Shown here: positions 8,801 to 18,017 of the stretch, in pieces
Numbering within the stretch: the first letter of the stretch is position 1
How the letters are laid out: each line of letters starts with the position of its first letter
Source of the DNA: Nocardia cyriacigeorgica
Lineage (GTDB): Bacteria; Actinomycetota; Actinomycetes; Mycobacteriales; Mycobacteriaceae
DNA: 64,000 nucleotides
Reading direction: 5' to 3'
NCBI RefSeq assembly: GCF_029868385.1
Contig: NZ_JARWNX010000060.1
Span: forward strand, 124,001-188,000
Position numbers and translations under genes: made by a program
The notes under the pieces: generated by a model
Databases searched by the model: none
What the model was told of the DNA's origin: nothing
The model's input: only the letters and a program-made list of their open reading frames with translations

Positions 8801-9442
8801 TCAGCTACCTTCCGCTCCTGCGGGCACATACAGGTGCCGCTTCGATATGTACTGCACGACGCCGTCGGGGACGAGGTACCAGACCGGCCGATTCTCAGCG
8901 GCGCGGCGACGGCATTCGCTCGACGAGATGGCCAGGGCCGGGATCTCGATCATGGTCACCGCATCGGTCGGAAGATCACGCAGATGTTCCTCGAGATGAT
9001 CGGTGTGCAGCTCGTAGCCCGGACGGCTCACCCCGACGAACCTCGCCAGGTCGAACAGTTCCGCCCAATCCTGCCACGTCAGGATATTGGCCAGCGCGTC
9101 CGCTCCGGTGATGAAGTACAGCTCCGCATCGGGGTGCTGGGATCGCAGGTCACGCAGGGTCTCCACGGTGTAGGTGACCCCGCCGCGGTCGATATCGGCC
9201 CGGCTGACCGAGAACCGCGGATTGGACGCCGTCGCGATGACGGTCATCAGATAGCGGTCCTCGGCCGGGCTGACCTGCTTGTCCGCCTTCTGCCACGGCT
9301 GTCCGGTGGGCACGAAGACGACTTCGTCGAGGTCGAACCGATTGGCGACCTCGCTGGCGGCGACCAGGTGACCGTGGTGGATGGGGTCGAACGTTCCGCC
9401 CATCACCCCGAGCTTGCGTCGGGGCCGGCCTGTCGTGTGCAT
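8801..9442 (-). CDS. nadD: Nicotinate-nucleotide adenylyltransferase
   Basis: NadD transfers AMP from ATP to nicotinate mononucleotide, making deamido-NAD in NAD synthesis. The nucleotidyltransferase signature GGTFDPIHHGHL lies at residues 15–26 and contains the HxGH catalytic motif. The second family motif ISSSECRRR (ISSTxIR-type) is near residue 170. At 213 residues the length is normal. The gene heads the nadD–rsfS–gpgP–octT–degV run and ends 28 bases before the rsfS start. The upstream 51-base gap to the TPR gene shows no clear promoter or terminator. Confidence 0.95.
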   Translation of the reverse strand: MHTTGRPRRKLGVMGGTFDPIHHGHLVAASEVANRFDLDEVVFVPTGQPWQKADKQVSPAEDRYLMTVIATASNPRFSVSRADIDRGGVTYTVETLRDLRSQHPDAELYFITGADALANILTWQDWAELFDLARFVGVSRPGYELHTDHLEEHLRDLPTDAVTMIEIPALAISSSECRRRAAENRPVWYLVPDGVVQYISKRHLYVPAGAEGS

Positions 9443-9493
9443 GAGTGCCGAGCTTAACGGGTGTGCGAGCCGCCACCGTGGCCGTGCGGGCGA

Positions 9494-11518
9494 CTAGGCG
9501 TCCTCCGGCTCCTCGATCTGGAACTCACCACGCATATCGGCCAGCTGGGATCGGGTGAGCGCCAGCTCGGCGGCGAGGTCGGTCGCAGTCTGCGCCTCGG
9601 TCGCAGCGGCCAGCTCCGCGATCAGGGCCTCCATGGTGGCCAGCCAGGTCGGTGTCGCGGAGTCGGCGTCCTCGTCCCAGGTCTGCATCCACGCGAGCCG
9701 CCGCAGGCAATCGGCGCGGGTGCCGATCTCGCCGAGCCCACCCCACAGATCGGCCGCACGCAGATAGGCCGCCCGTGCCTCGTCGGTGCGGCCGGACCGT
9801 GCGAGCGCCTGCGCCGCCGATCCGGCCAGTTCGGCCCGGAGTTCGTCGTGTCCGGCGACCTTCTCGATCACCATCGCGGCCGAGACGTACTGGTGCGCGG
9901 CATCGTCGTACCGGCGCAGCGCCGACAGCGAGGCCCCGTACTGCGCACCGATGACGGCCAGCTCCGAGGCCGGATATCCCAGGTCGGGGTCGCTGACGAC
10001 CTGCTCGAACAGGGCGGCGGCCGGACCGTGCTGGCCCGCGCGATGGAAGGCGCGGGCCGCCACGCAGCTGTGATGCGCCGCGTCGGCGTCCGACAACCCC
10101 GACCAGCGGGCGGCGGCGTAGAGCGCGGCATCGGCCAGGTCGATCTCGCGTCCCGGCTGCCCGGCCAGCGCCGAGACCAGCAGCGAGTTCAACCGGGCCA
10201 GATCCTCACGTGGCAGCGCACCGGCACCGACCGCCAGCGCCCGCCGCAGCTGGGTTTCGGCGGCCGCCGCGTCGGTATGCAGCCGCGCGGTGGCCGCTTC
10301 GATCAGCCGCCTCGCTTCGGTCGAGCGATCGACTGCCTCCGCGGCGGGTCCGGTGTCACCCGTCGACGCGGGCAGCGGGGACGCGGTGGCCGCGCTCACC
10401 GCAACCGTCGGGAGCGGTGCATCGGCGGGCAGGCGCCCACGCAAGCCGAGGGGCAGCAGCTCGAGCAGCGGCTGCCTGGTCAGCCGGGCGGTGGCGCGAC
10501 GGCTGAACTCATCGGTGCCGTTCCTGCTGTCGTAGCGCCGCGTCAGCTGCTCGATCTCGGGTTCGAACTCGGCCAGCACCGAGGCCACCGTTCCCGCACC
10601 GAGCGGCAGCTCCCCCATGTCCAACGCCGTCAATCGGCGCAGCAGCACGCTCGCTCCGGTGATGAACGAGAGGCGGTTCGCGGTATCGGCGGCCTGCTCG
10701 GTGATCCAGCCGCTGTGCTCGGCGAGGATTTCGAGCCCACGAGCCTCATTGCCGGTGAGCGCGCAGAACTCGATGTGTTTGCCCACCGACGCACGCAGCT
10801 CGATATTGTGCCGGACCAGCGGATATCCGGTCAGATGCGCACTGCGTGCCGCTGCGGTGCGTCCGGTACGCAGCATCGGCAGCAGCGCCTTGGCCAGCAC
10901 CCGATGCGGCTCCTCCGCGCAGGTGCGGTCACCGTCGAGCACCGGCTGCCAATGCTCGAGCGCCGCCTCATCGTCACCGGCGGCCTCGCTGATGACGCCC
11001 CAGCTGTTGCGTTCACAGGCATCGCAGTCGGCCATGCTGTCGCGTTCGGCGGCGAGCGCGGCATCCCGGAAACCGATCGCCGCCGCGTGGTCACCGAGCG
11101 CGCTGGCCATATCGGCGCGCAGGCTCAGCGCCGGACGCGCACTGTACCCACGCTGCCGATACCGGTTCTCCAGCTCGTCGAGCCAGCGATGCACCGTCGG
11201 CAGCCCGACCGCCGGATTCCAGATCAGGTCCGAGGTCATCCATTTCAGCTGCCAATGCACCGAGTGGGTCAGATGACCCAGCTCGGCCGGATGCGCATCG
11301 TAGATCCCCAGTAGCCTGCCGTAGGCGACCGGCGACAGATCACGTTCACCGGCATACATATACGAGCGGGCCAGCTCGAGCAGCACACTGCCCTCGAGCG
11401 CGCGGTCGGCCCCGCTACGCGCGGCCGCCGCCACCGTCTCCAGGCGCTGGGTACGGGTCCGCCCATGCGGCAGCGAGCGGCAGCGGCGCAGTTCGGTCTC
11501 GATCTCGGCGTGTTCCAT
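9494..11518 (-). CDS. Tetratricopeptide-repeat-like protein partnered with HSP90
   Basis: This 674-residue protein is built almost entirely of Ala-rich amphipathic helices with recurrent TPR-like spacing. Examples are LLELARSYMYAGERDL near the start and VIGAQYGASLSALRRYDDAA in the C-terminal half. I see no catalytic motif, signal peptide or membrane helix, so it is probably a cytoplasmic scaffold or regulator. The ATG at 11518 is one base after the stop of the HSP90-family gene; an upstream codon at 11536 would overlap that gene. This tight coupling implies the two proteins work together. Similar pairs occur in other actinobacteria. The specific biochemical role is unknown. Confidence 0.78.
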   Translation of the reverse strand: MEHAEIETELRRCRSLPHGRTRTQRLETVAAAARSGADRALEGSVLLELARSYMYAGERDLSPVAYGRLLGIYDAHPAELGHLTHSVHWQLKWMTSDLIWNPAVGLPTVHRWLDELENRYRQRGYSARPALSLRADMASALGDHAAAIGFRDAALAAERDSMADCDACERNSWGVISEAAGDDEAALEHWQPVLDGDRTCAEEPHRVLAKALLPMLRTGRTAAARSAHLTGYPLVRHNIELRASVGKHIEFCALTGNEARGLEILAEHSGWITEQAADTANRLSFITGASVLLRRLTALDMGELPLGAGTVASVLAEFEPEIEQLTRRYDSRNGTDEFSRRATARLTRQPLLELLPLGLRGRLPADAPLPTVAVSAATASPLPASTGDTGPAAEAVDRSTEARRLIEAATARLHTDAAAAETQLRRALAVGAGALPREDLARLNSLLVSALAGQPGREIDLADAALYAAARWSGLSDADAAHHSCVAARAFHRAGQHGPAAALFEQVVSDPDLGYPASELAVIGAQYGASLSALRRYDDAAHQYVSAAMVIEKVAGHDELRAELAGSAAQALARSGRTDEARAAYLRAADLWGGLGEIGTRADCLRRLAWMQTWDEDADSATPTWLATMEALIAELAAATEAQTATDLAAELALTRSQLADMRGEFQIEEPEDA

Positions 11519-11519
11519 C

Positions 11520-13349
11520 TCAGTTCTCCCCGCCATCGACGGCGCGCTCGGTCGCCCAGCTGAGGAACTCGCCGAACGCGCGGTTGAGCAGCGCGGTGTC
11601 AGCGGGCCGCAGTGGCCGGTGGGTCATCAGCAATGCCTGTCCGTACAGCGATTCCACCGCGGTCTTCAAGAACGCCGGATCGCCGATGCGGGCCAGCCTG
11701 CGCACCACCGGGCTGTGATAGTTGAGCACCAGCTGTGCGCGTGGTGTCGCGGATTCGAGCGCGCCGAGGATGTCTGACCACAGGTCGTCGGCGTCGGCGG
11801 CGGTATCGGCCCTGGCGCGTTCGTTCCTTGCGCCGCGGCTGTCGAGGTAGAGCGCGGGCACCGATACCGGGTGGAAGGCACGCAGCAGCACATCGCAGGC
11901 CAGGGGGTCGAGGGTGGTGCGCGCGGCAGCAAGGACCGGCGCCAACGCCAGCTCCTCGGCCGGGTCCACCGGATCCAGCGCGGCAGTCACCGCGGCGCCG
12001 TCGAGTTCGACCACTTCCACCCCCGCCACGATCTGCGGGAGCAGCGCGACCAGTTCGGCGTCATAGGTGTAGCCGCCGTTGACGATGCCGATGCCCTGCG
12101 CCGACGCCGTCTGCGCGACCTGCCGGAACTCCTCCACCGACGCACTGACCCGCACCACCGGATGTTTGCGGACGAACTCGGTGAGCGGTATCCGGCCTTC
12201 GGTGGTCTCGAACAGCAGATGCGGCAACATGATCTGAAACAGTTCGGTCGAATGCCTGGCCATGGCCTTGACCCCGAGGGCATGCACCGACAGGAACGCG
12301 GCCAGCCGTTCGGGCTGCTCGGCGGCGATCTCGGTGAGCCAGTCACGCACGCGCTCACCGAGCGCATCGCGCACGATGGCCAGCCGTTCGTCCTCGTAGA
12401 GCCCCTCCCGCGACGCGGTCGGCCGCAGCGAGTCGGTATCGATGACGCAGCGCACGAAGAATGCCCAGTCCGGCAGCACCCCGCGCACGGCGTCGCCGAG
12501 CAGCATCCCCTTCAGATAGACGCGGTGCGCACTGGATTCGGCCGGATTGCCCGGCTGCGACAGCACATAGGCGACACCACTCACCCCGGCCGCTTCGGCA
12601 TCGAGGTCGATCACATCCAACGGCTGGAAACCGAGGACCCGTTCGCCGTAGTCGAACAGGGCGGCCCGGCGCAGGGCGGGTGAATCGAATCGACGCCGCC
12701 AGACCGGCGGCGGATCGGTCACCCGGACCACCGCCCCGTCGGCGTCGACGGTCACCTCGTACGGCAGCAGCGAACCGTAGTCGGCGACCAGTTCGAGCAC
12801 TCGTTCGGCGGTGAACCAGGACTGCGCGCCCGGTCGCGGCGTCAGCTCGACGGTGGTGCCCGGTTCGGGATATTCCTGCGGATCGAGCGCGCGCAGCACA
12901 TAGGTGCCGTCGGCGGCGGCGTTCCACTCCACCGGGACCGCTTCAGGGTCGGCGGCCGACCTTGTGACGACGCGGATCGTCTCCGCAACGGTGAAACAAG
13001 CGAGCAAACCGATCCCGAACTGGCCGAGGAACTCCCGCCGCGCACCCTCGATGTCATCGCGTTTGGAGGAACGGCCGATCGTGGCGAGGAAACGGTGCAC
13101 ATCGGTTTCGGTGAGACCGATACCGGGATCGGTGATGCGCAGGCCGCTGCCGTCGAGGGTCAGGCGGATCGCGGTGGGTGCGGTGGGTTCGAGTTTCGCG
13201 CGGGCGGTGACGGCGTCGACGGCGTTCTGCAACAGCTCCCGGATGTAGACCCGCGGACTCGAGTACAGGTGGTGCGACAGCAGATCCACGATGCCGCGTA
13301 GATCGACCTGGAACGAATAGTTGTTGTCCGTTGGAGCTGTGTTGACCAT
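11520..13349 (-). CDS. HSP90-family ATPase (HtpG-like)
   Basis: This is a divergent HSP90-family molecular chaperone of 609 residues. The GHKL ATP-binding domain is clear: RELLQNAVDAV near residues 38–48 supplies the nucleotide-binding Glu/Asn, DPGIGLTETD near 74–83 is the second box, and EFLGQFGIGLLACF near 107–120 is the glycine-rich lid. The middle and C-terminal domains are shorter than in Escherichia coli HtpG, and the charged linker is missing. A coupled TPR gene follows after one base. No HAIR or CIRCE operator is visible upstream, so heat-shock control is unproven. I leave the symbol blank because actinobacterial proteins of this subgroup are distinct from classical HtpG. Confidence 0.88.
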   Translation of the reverse strand: MVNTAPTDNNYSFQVDLRGIVDLLSHHLYSSPRVYIRELLQNAVDAVTARAKLEPTAPTAIRLTLDGSGLRITDPGIGLTETDVHRFLATIGRSSKRDDIEGARREFLGQFGIGLLACFTVAETIRVVTRSAADPEAVPVEWNAAADGTYVLRALDPQEYPEPGTTVELTPRPGAQSWFTAERVLELVADYGSLLPYEVTVDADGAVVRVTDPPPVWRRRFDSPALRRAALFDYGERVLGFQPLDVIDLDAEAAGVSGVAYVLSQPGNPAESSAHRVYLKGMLLGDAVRGVLPDWAFFVRCVIDTDSLRPTASREGLYEDERLAIVRDALGERVRDWLTEIAAEQPERLAAFLSVHALGVKAMARHSTELFQIMLPHLLFETTEGRIPLTEFVRKHPVVRVSASVEEFRQVAQTASAQGIGIVNGGYTYDAELVALLPQIVAGVEVVELDGAAVTAALDPVDPAEELALAPVLAAARTTLDPLACDVLLRAFHPVSVPALYLDSRGARNERARADTAADADDLWSDILGALESATPRAQLVLNYHSPVVRRLARIGDPAFLKTAVESLYGQALLMTHRPLRPADTALLNRAFGEFLSWATERAVDGGEN

Positions 13350-13400
13350 TCGGGCATTGTCGCGGCAACACCATAAGATTCGCTTAACAAGCGCTGATCG

Positions 13401-14825
13401 TCACACCGGAAGCAGCCGCGATACCACAGCGGTCAGCTGCGCCGCCGACCGGCATTCGTGCATCTCGATCACCTGCTGATACTTATCGGCCGCCGAATCA
13501 CCCGATCCCCATTGGGTTTCCGGCTCCGGGTTCAGCCAGTGCGCGTGCTTGGCAACCTCGACCAGACCGCGCAATGTGTCCAGATCGGGGTCGCGATAGT
13601 TGGTGCGCGCATCACCGAGGATCAGCAGCGAGCTGCGGCTGGTGACGGCATCGGGCCACTTCGCGGCGAACCCGGACAGCGCGCTGCCGTAATCGGAATG
13701 CCCGTCGAACCCGGCGACATCGGCCTCGGTGAACACCCGCTTCATCGCCTCGTCCAACTGCGTTCGCGCATCGAAGAACCGGGTCACCTCATCGGTTTGA
13801 TCGACGAAGGCGAAGATCCGCACCCGGGAGAACTGCTCACGCAACGCACTCACCAACAGCAAGGTGAAATTGCTGAATCCGGCGACCGAACCGGAGACAT
13901 CGCACAGCAGCACCAACTCCGGTCGGCCCGGCCGTGGCTTGCGGCTGACCAGGTCGATCGGCACCCCACCGGTGGACATGGATGTGCGCAGGGTGCGCCG
14001 CAGATCGATCTCACCACGCCGGGAATGCCTGCGCCGCACCGCCAACCGCGAGGCCAGGATCCGGGCCAGCCGCTGTGTACTGCGGCGCAGCTCGGCCAAT
14101 TCCGACTCCGAGGCGCGCAGGAAATCGACCTCTTCGGCCTGGCGGGCGACGCCGTAGCTGGCGACGCGCTCCCGGCCGATCCGCTCGGCGACGCGCCTGC
14201 GGGTCTCGGCGTCGACGGTGGCGCGGAAGCCATCGATGCGCTGACGGGCGGCGCGGCGCGCGACCTCGGTAGCGAACGCACTCGCGTCGGGGCGCGCCAA
14301 TCCGGCCAGGATCTTCGCCAGCAGGGTCTGCGGCTGCACCTCTTTGAGCGCCTGATAGGTGGAGAACGACGGACCGCGCGCGGACTGATACTGGCCCAAT
14401 TCCTCGACCATCTGCCCGGCCAGCGACTCCAGCTGCGCGGCCGAACCCTCCTCGGTCAGCAACTCGGACAGCAACTCACGCAGCGCCTCGATATCGACCT
14501 CCCCCGAGGGCGTCCGCGGGATCTCGACATCGTCGACCGTATCGGTGCGGGCGCCGATCGCGACCGGAAACCACAGGTCGAACAGACCGTCGTAGGTGGC
14601 GCGGTGGGTGGTGCGGCGCAGCAGCGCGCAGGCAAGGCCCTCCCGCACCGCCTCGCGGTCCATCAGGTCGAGCACTGTCAGGACCCGGCCCGCGTCCACC
14701 GTTTCCGAGGGACCGACCGGAACACCGCGCTCCCGCAATGCCTCGACGAATCCGACGAGATGACCCGCGATACCGTGCGGCGCCTGGAAACTCGGCGACT
14801 GCGCGGACACCGAACGCGCGGACAT
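13401..14825 (-). CDS. VWA-domain (CoxE-like) protein
   Basis: This 474-residue protein has an N-terminal helical region and a C-terminal von Willebrand factor A fold. The metal-ion-dependent adhesion site is visible as LLCDVSGSVAG (DxSxS). A threonine-bearing loop and an aspartate-rich loop (ILGDARTN) follow. Proteins of this type act with a MoxR AAA+ ATPase to insert metals or remodel protein complexes. The moxR gene lies 4 bases upstream, so they form one transcription unit, matching Rv2425c/Rv2426c. No signal peptide is seen and the protein is probably cytoplasmic. The client complex is not encoded nearby. Confidence 0.85.
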   Translation of the reverse strand: MSARSVSAQSPSFQAPHGIAGHLVGFVEALRERGVPVGPSETVDAGRVLTVLDLMDREAVREGLACALLRRTTHRATYDGLFDLWFPVAIGARTDTVDDVEIPRTPSGEVDIEALRELLSELLTEEGSAAQLESLAGQMVEELGQYQSARGPSFSTYQALKEVQPQTLLAKILAGLARPDASAFATEVARRAARQRIDGFRATVDAETRRRVAERIGRERVASYGVARQAEEVDFLRASESELAELRRSTQRLARILASRLAVRRRHSRRGEIDLRRTLRTSMSTGGVPIDLVSRKPRPGRPELVLLCDVSGSVAGFSNFTLLLVSALREQFSRVRIFAFVDQTDEVTRFFDARTQLDEAMKRVFTEADVAGFDGHSDYGSALSGFAAKWPDAVTSRSSLLILGDARTNYRDPDLDTLRGLVEVAKHAHWLNPEPETQWGSGDSAADKYQQVIEMHECRSAAQLTAVVSRLLPV

Positions 14826-14829
14826 CGGC

Positions 14830-15726
14830 TCAGGCCAGTTTCAGCTCGGCCAGCGCACGCTCGTGGTCGCTGCGATGTTTGAGCACCACGCCGAGGGTGG
14901 CGCGCACCGTGGTGTCGTCGAGATCCTGCATACCGAGCGCGAGCAGGGTGCGGCCCCAGTCGATGGACTCCGCCACCGACGGCAGCTTCTTCAACGGCAT
15001 ACCGCGCAGCACGTGCACGATCCGCACCAGCTGCGCCGCGACGGCCTCCGGCAGCTCCGGCACCCGGCTGGCCAGGATGCGACGCTCCAGCTCGGCGTCG
15101 GGGAAATCCAGATGCAGGTAGAGGCAGCGGCGCTTGAGCGCTTCGGACAATTCCCGCGTCGCATTGGAGGTGAGCACCACGAACGGCTTGTGCTCGGCGG
15201 TGATGGTGCCCAGTTCCGGCACGGTCACCGCGAAATCGCTGAGCACCTCGAGCAGCAGCCCTTCGATCTCGACATCGGCCTTATCGGTCTCATCGATGAG
15301 CAGCACCGTCGGCTCGGTTCGGCGGATCGCGGTCAGCAGCGGCCGCGCCAGCAGGAACTCCTCGGTGAAGACATCAGCCTTGGTCTCTTCCCAGTCGTTC
15401 TCGCTGGAGGCCTGAATCCGCAGGATCTGCTTGGCGTGATTCCACTCGTATAGCGCACGAGCCTCGTCGACGCCCTCGTAGCACTGCAACCGCACCAGCT
15501 CGGCGCCCGCGGTCTGCGCGACCGCACGCGACAACTCGGTCTTGCCGACACCGGCCGGGCCCTCGATCAGCAATGGTTTACCCAGCCGATCGGCCAGGAA
15601 CACCGACGTGGCGGTGGCCTTGTCGGCGAGATAACCGGTCTCGGCGAGCCGATCGATCACCTCGTCCACCGACGCGAAGATCGGCTCCTGAACCGCGACC
15701 TGATCCGACTTCGAGCGCTCCACCAC
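14830..15726 (-). CDS. MoxR-family AAA+ ATPase
   Basis: MoxR ATPases are chaperone-like AAA+ proteins that work with VWA-domain partners to assemble metal-containing or multi-subunit enzymes. The Walker A motif GPAGVGKT is at residues 56–63. Walker B is LLIDETDKAD, sensor 1 is LTSNATRELS, and an arginine finger region follows in ALKRRCLYL. At 298 residues it has the family's usual length. Its VWA partner starts 4 bases downstream. The 60-base gap upstream, before the proA stop, is short, so it may be read through from proA or have its own promoter. Confidence 0.92.
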   Translation of the reverse strand: MVERSKSDQVAVQEPIFASVDEVIDRLAETGYLADKATATSVFLADRLGKPLLIEGPAGVGKTELSRAVAQTAGAELVRLQCYEGVDEARALYEWNHAKQILRIQASSENDWEETKADVFTEEFLLARPLLTAIRRTEPTVLLIDETDKADVEIEGLLLEVLSDFAVTVPELGTITAEHKPFVVLTSNATRELSEALKRRCLYLHLDFPDAELERRILASRVPELPEAVAAQLVRIVHVLRGMPLKKLPSVAESIDWGRTLLALGMQDLDDTTVRATLGVVLKHRSDHERALAELKLA

Positions 15727-15786
15727 CGCGTCCCTTTCCTGCGACTACCAGCCCCACGCTACGGGACGGCGGATCCGCGTCACGGT

Positions 15787-17052
15787 TCAGACCGGACGGA
15801 CCTGCCCCTCGCCCCAGACGATCCACTTGGTGGAGGTGAGTTCGGGAAGCGCCATCGGGCCGCGCGCGTGCAGCTTCTGGGTGGAGATGCCGATCTCGGC
15901 GCCGAACCCGAACTGCTCACCGTCGGTGAAGGCAGTGGAGGCGTTCACCATGACCGCGGCGGCATCGACCCGGCTGGTGAATTCGCGCGCGGCGGCCAGC
16001 TCGGCGGTGACGATGGCCTCGGTGTGGCCGGTACCCCAGGTGTTGATGTGCTCGATCGCGGCGTCCAGACCGTCGACGACCTTCAACGCGATATCGAGGG
16101 TCAGGTACTCCTCACCCCAGTCGGCGTCGGTGGCGGGCACCTGACCGGGCAGATCACCGTGGATGGTGACGCCGCTGTCCTCGAGCGCCTTGGTGAGCCG
16201 CGGGACGGCGGTCTCGGCGATGGTGGCATCGATGAGTACCGTCTCGGCCGCATTGCAGACGCTCGGCCTGCGGGTCTTGGCGTTGATCAGGATCTGCTCG
16301 GCCATCTCCAGATCGGCGCCCGCGTGCACGTAGACATGGCAGTTGCCGGTGCCGGTCTCGATGGTCGGCACCTGCGCATCGCGCACCACGGCATTGATCA
16401 GACCCGCGCCACCACGCGGGATGACCACATCGACCAGGCCGCGCGCCTGGATCAGATGCGTGACGCTGGAGCGGTCCTCGCTCGGCAGCAGCTGGACGGA
16501 ATCGGCGGGAATACCCTGCTCGACAAGCGATTCACGCAGCACTTCGACCAGGGCGGCATTCGATCGGGCCGCCGAGGACGAGCCACGCAGCAGGGCGGCG
16601 TTACCCGATTTCAACGCCAGCCCGAAAGCGTCGACGGTAACGTTCGGCCGCGCCTCGTACACCATGCCGACCACACCGAGCGGCACCCGCACCTGACGGA
16701 TCTCCAGCCCGTTCGGCAGCGTGGACCCACGCACCACCACACCCACCGGGTCCGGCAGCCCCGCGACCTGACGCAGCCCGGAGGCGATGCCATCGATACG
16801 CGCCTTCGTCAGCCGCAAACGGTCGAGCAGCGATTCCTCGGTGCCCGCCGCCTGCGCGGTCGCGATGTCCTCGGCATTGGCGGCCAGCACCCGGTCCGCG
16901 GCGGCGAGCAACGCATCGGCGGCGGCGTGCAGCGCCTCGTTCTTCTCGGCGGTCGTCAACTGGGCGAGCGCACGCGAGGCCACCCGAGCCTTACGCGCGG
17001 CCTCGTGCACGGCCGCACGGATATCGATCCCGGCTGTCTGTCCTACCGTCAT
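15787..17052 (-). CDS. proA: Gamma-glutamyl phosphate reductase
   Basis: ProA reduces gamma-glutamyl phosphate to glutamate semialdehyde with NADPH, the second step of proline synthesis. The protein has the aldehyde-dehydrogenase fold. The ProA region VPLGVVGMVYEARPNVT lies near residues 117–133, the catalytic cysteine is in RPSVCNAAET, and PRGGAGLI is a further family motif. The 421-residue length is normal. The first-step enzyme, proB, lies about 26 kb away on the same strand rather than adjacent; M. tuberculosis also separates the two genes. The start is directly divergent from the pentapeptide-repeat gene, with 152 bases between them. Confidence 0.96.
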   Translation of the reverse strand: MTVGQTAGIDIRAAVHEAARKARVASRALAQLTTAEKNEALHAAADALLAAADRVLAANAEDIATAQAAGTEESLLDRLRLTKARIDGIASGLRQVAGLPDPVGVVVRGSTLPNGLEIRQVRVPLGVVGMVYEARPNVTVDAFGLALKSGNAALLRGSSSAARSNAALVEVLRESLVEQGIPADSVQLLPSEDRSSVTHLIQARGLVDVVIPRGGAGLINAVVRDAQVPTIETGTGNCHVYVHAGADLEMAEQILINAKTRRPSVCNAAETVLIDATIAETAVPRLTKALEDSGVTIHGDLPGQVPATDADWGEEYLTLDIALKVVDGLDAAIEHINTWGTGHTEAIVTAELAAAREFTSRVDAAAVMVNASTAFTDGEQFGFGAEIGISTQKLHARGPMALPELTSTKWIVWGEGQVRPV

Positions 17053-17204
17053 GGGTTACAGACTACGCAGCCGCTCCGACACCGAATCATCGTGCCGCGG
17101 CCGCAGAGGTCGCTGGTCCGCGCCGGTCACGGCGATGGCTGTCGGTGCCATCGGCTACGTTGCCGGATGCGGTGCGTAGTTCACGACACAGGAGCGGAGA
17201 CACG

Positions 17205-17876
17205 GTGGCAGTCCCTCGTAACAGCAGCGCCCCGGTCGTGCCGAGTGCGCCGAAACCGCGTGAGCGGCGAGTCGCGCAATCACCGGGCGACGATTTCGAC
17301 GACGACACCACCATCGACGACGTCGTCTACTCCGATGCCGATCTGACCCGCCCGCAGACCCACGCGCTCGGCCTCGAGGGTTGCCGATTCGACAGCTGCC
17401 GACTGGGTGGGGTCATGCGCGGGGTCACCCTGTACGACTCCGAGCTGTCGGTCTGCGATCTGGCCAACCTCGAGGCCGACGAATGTTCGATGGCCGAATG
17501 TGTGATCAGCACCAGCAGGCTGACGGGGATGTCGTGGACCGCGGGTAACTGGCGTGATGTCCTGCTCGAGGGCACCCGCGCCGACCTCACTTCGTTCCGG
17601 TACTCCAAGCTGCGCACCGTGGTCTTCCGCGACTGCGATCTGCGGCAGGCCGATTTCGAGGGCGTCGACTTCCGCAACGTCGTCTTCGAACGCTGCAATC
17701 TGACCGGCGCCCGCTTCACCGGGACCGGCGCCAGACACAATCTCCGATTCAGCGATTGCACCCTCGCCGATATCAACGGCGTGACCCACCTACGCGGCGC
17801 GACCGTCGACGGCGGCGACCTCCTCGGCCTCGCCGCAAGCCTGGCCCGCGAAGCCGGGATCACGGTGCGCTGGTAA
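17205..17876 (+). CDS. Pentapeptide-repeat protein
   Basis: This protein of 223 residues has a polar N-terminus of about 45 residues followed by a right-handed beta-helix of pentapeptide repeats (A/C-[DN]-[LF]-x-x). Examples are CRFDSCRLGG, CDLANLEADEC, DCDLRQADFEGVDF and CNLTGARFTG. Some family members mimic DNA and protect gyrase, but this is not implied by sequence alone. The GTG at 17205 is chosen because GGAG at 17191–17194 sits ten bases upstream; an ATG at 17145 has no such site. It is monocistronic, divergent from proA. The biological role is unknown. Confidence 0.82.
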   Translation: MAVPRNSSAPVVPSAPKPRERRVAQSPGDDFDDDTTIDDVVYSDADLTRPQTHALGLEGCRFDSCRLGGVMRGVTLYDSELSVCDLANLEADECSMAECVISTSRLTGMSWTAGNWRDVLLEGTRADLTSFRYSKLRTVVFRDCDLRQADFEGVDFRNVVFERCNLTGARFTGTGARHNLRFSDCTLADINGVTHLRGATVDGGDLLGLAASLAREAGITVRW

Positions 17877-17877
17877 A

Positions 17878-18013
17878 TCAGCTGGTGCGACGGGCGACCC
17901 GCTCGCTCACCTCCATCAGCTCGTCTCCGTGCTCGGTGATCGCGGGCGTCGATCCCAACTCAGCGATTTCCGTCGCGTAGGCGGCGCGCGCTACCCGCCT
18001 GCGGCTACCGTGC
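17878..18013 (-). other. Short antisense reading frame, possible gene remnant
   Basis: The minus strand between the pentapeptide gene and the ribokinase gene reads open for about 45 codons to a stop at 17878–17880. It ends in a natural-looking acidic helix (for example ATEIAELGS and GDELMEVSERV). No ATG or clear ribosome binding site opens it. It may be the 3' relic of a lost gene or chance. Confidence 0.2.
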
Positions 18014-18017
18014 CGGT

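Noticed and set aside
9461..11314. A 617-codon plus-strand frame opposite the TPR gene
   Set aside because: Composition typical of antisense GC-rich DNA, while the minus frame is coupled to HSP90 and has helical repeats.
17205..17876. A gyrase-protecting quinolone-resistance protein (Qnr/MfpA)
   Set aside because: Pentapeptide repeats alone do not establish gyrase binding, and the repeat region and N-terminal extension do not resemble MfpA closely.
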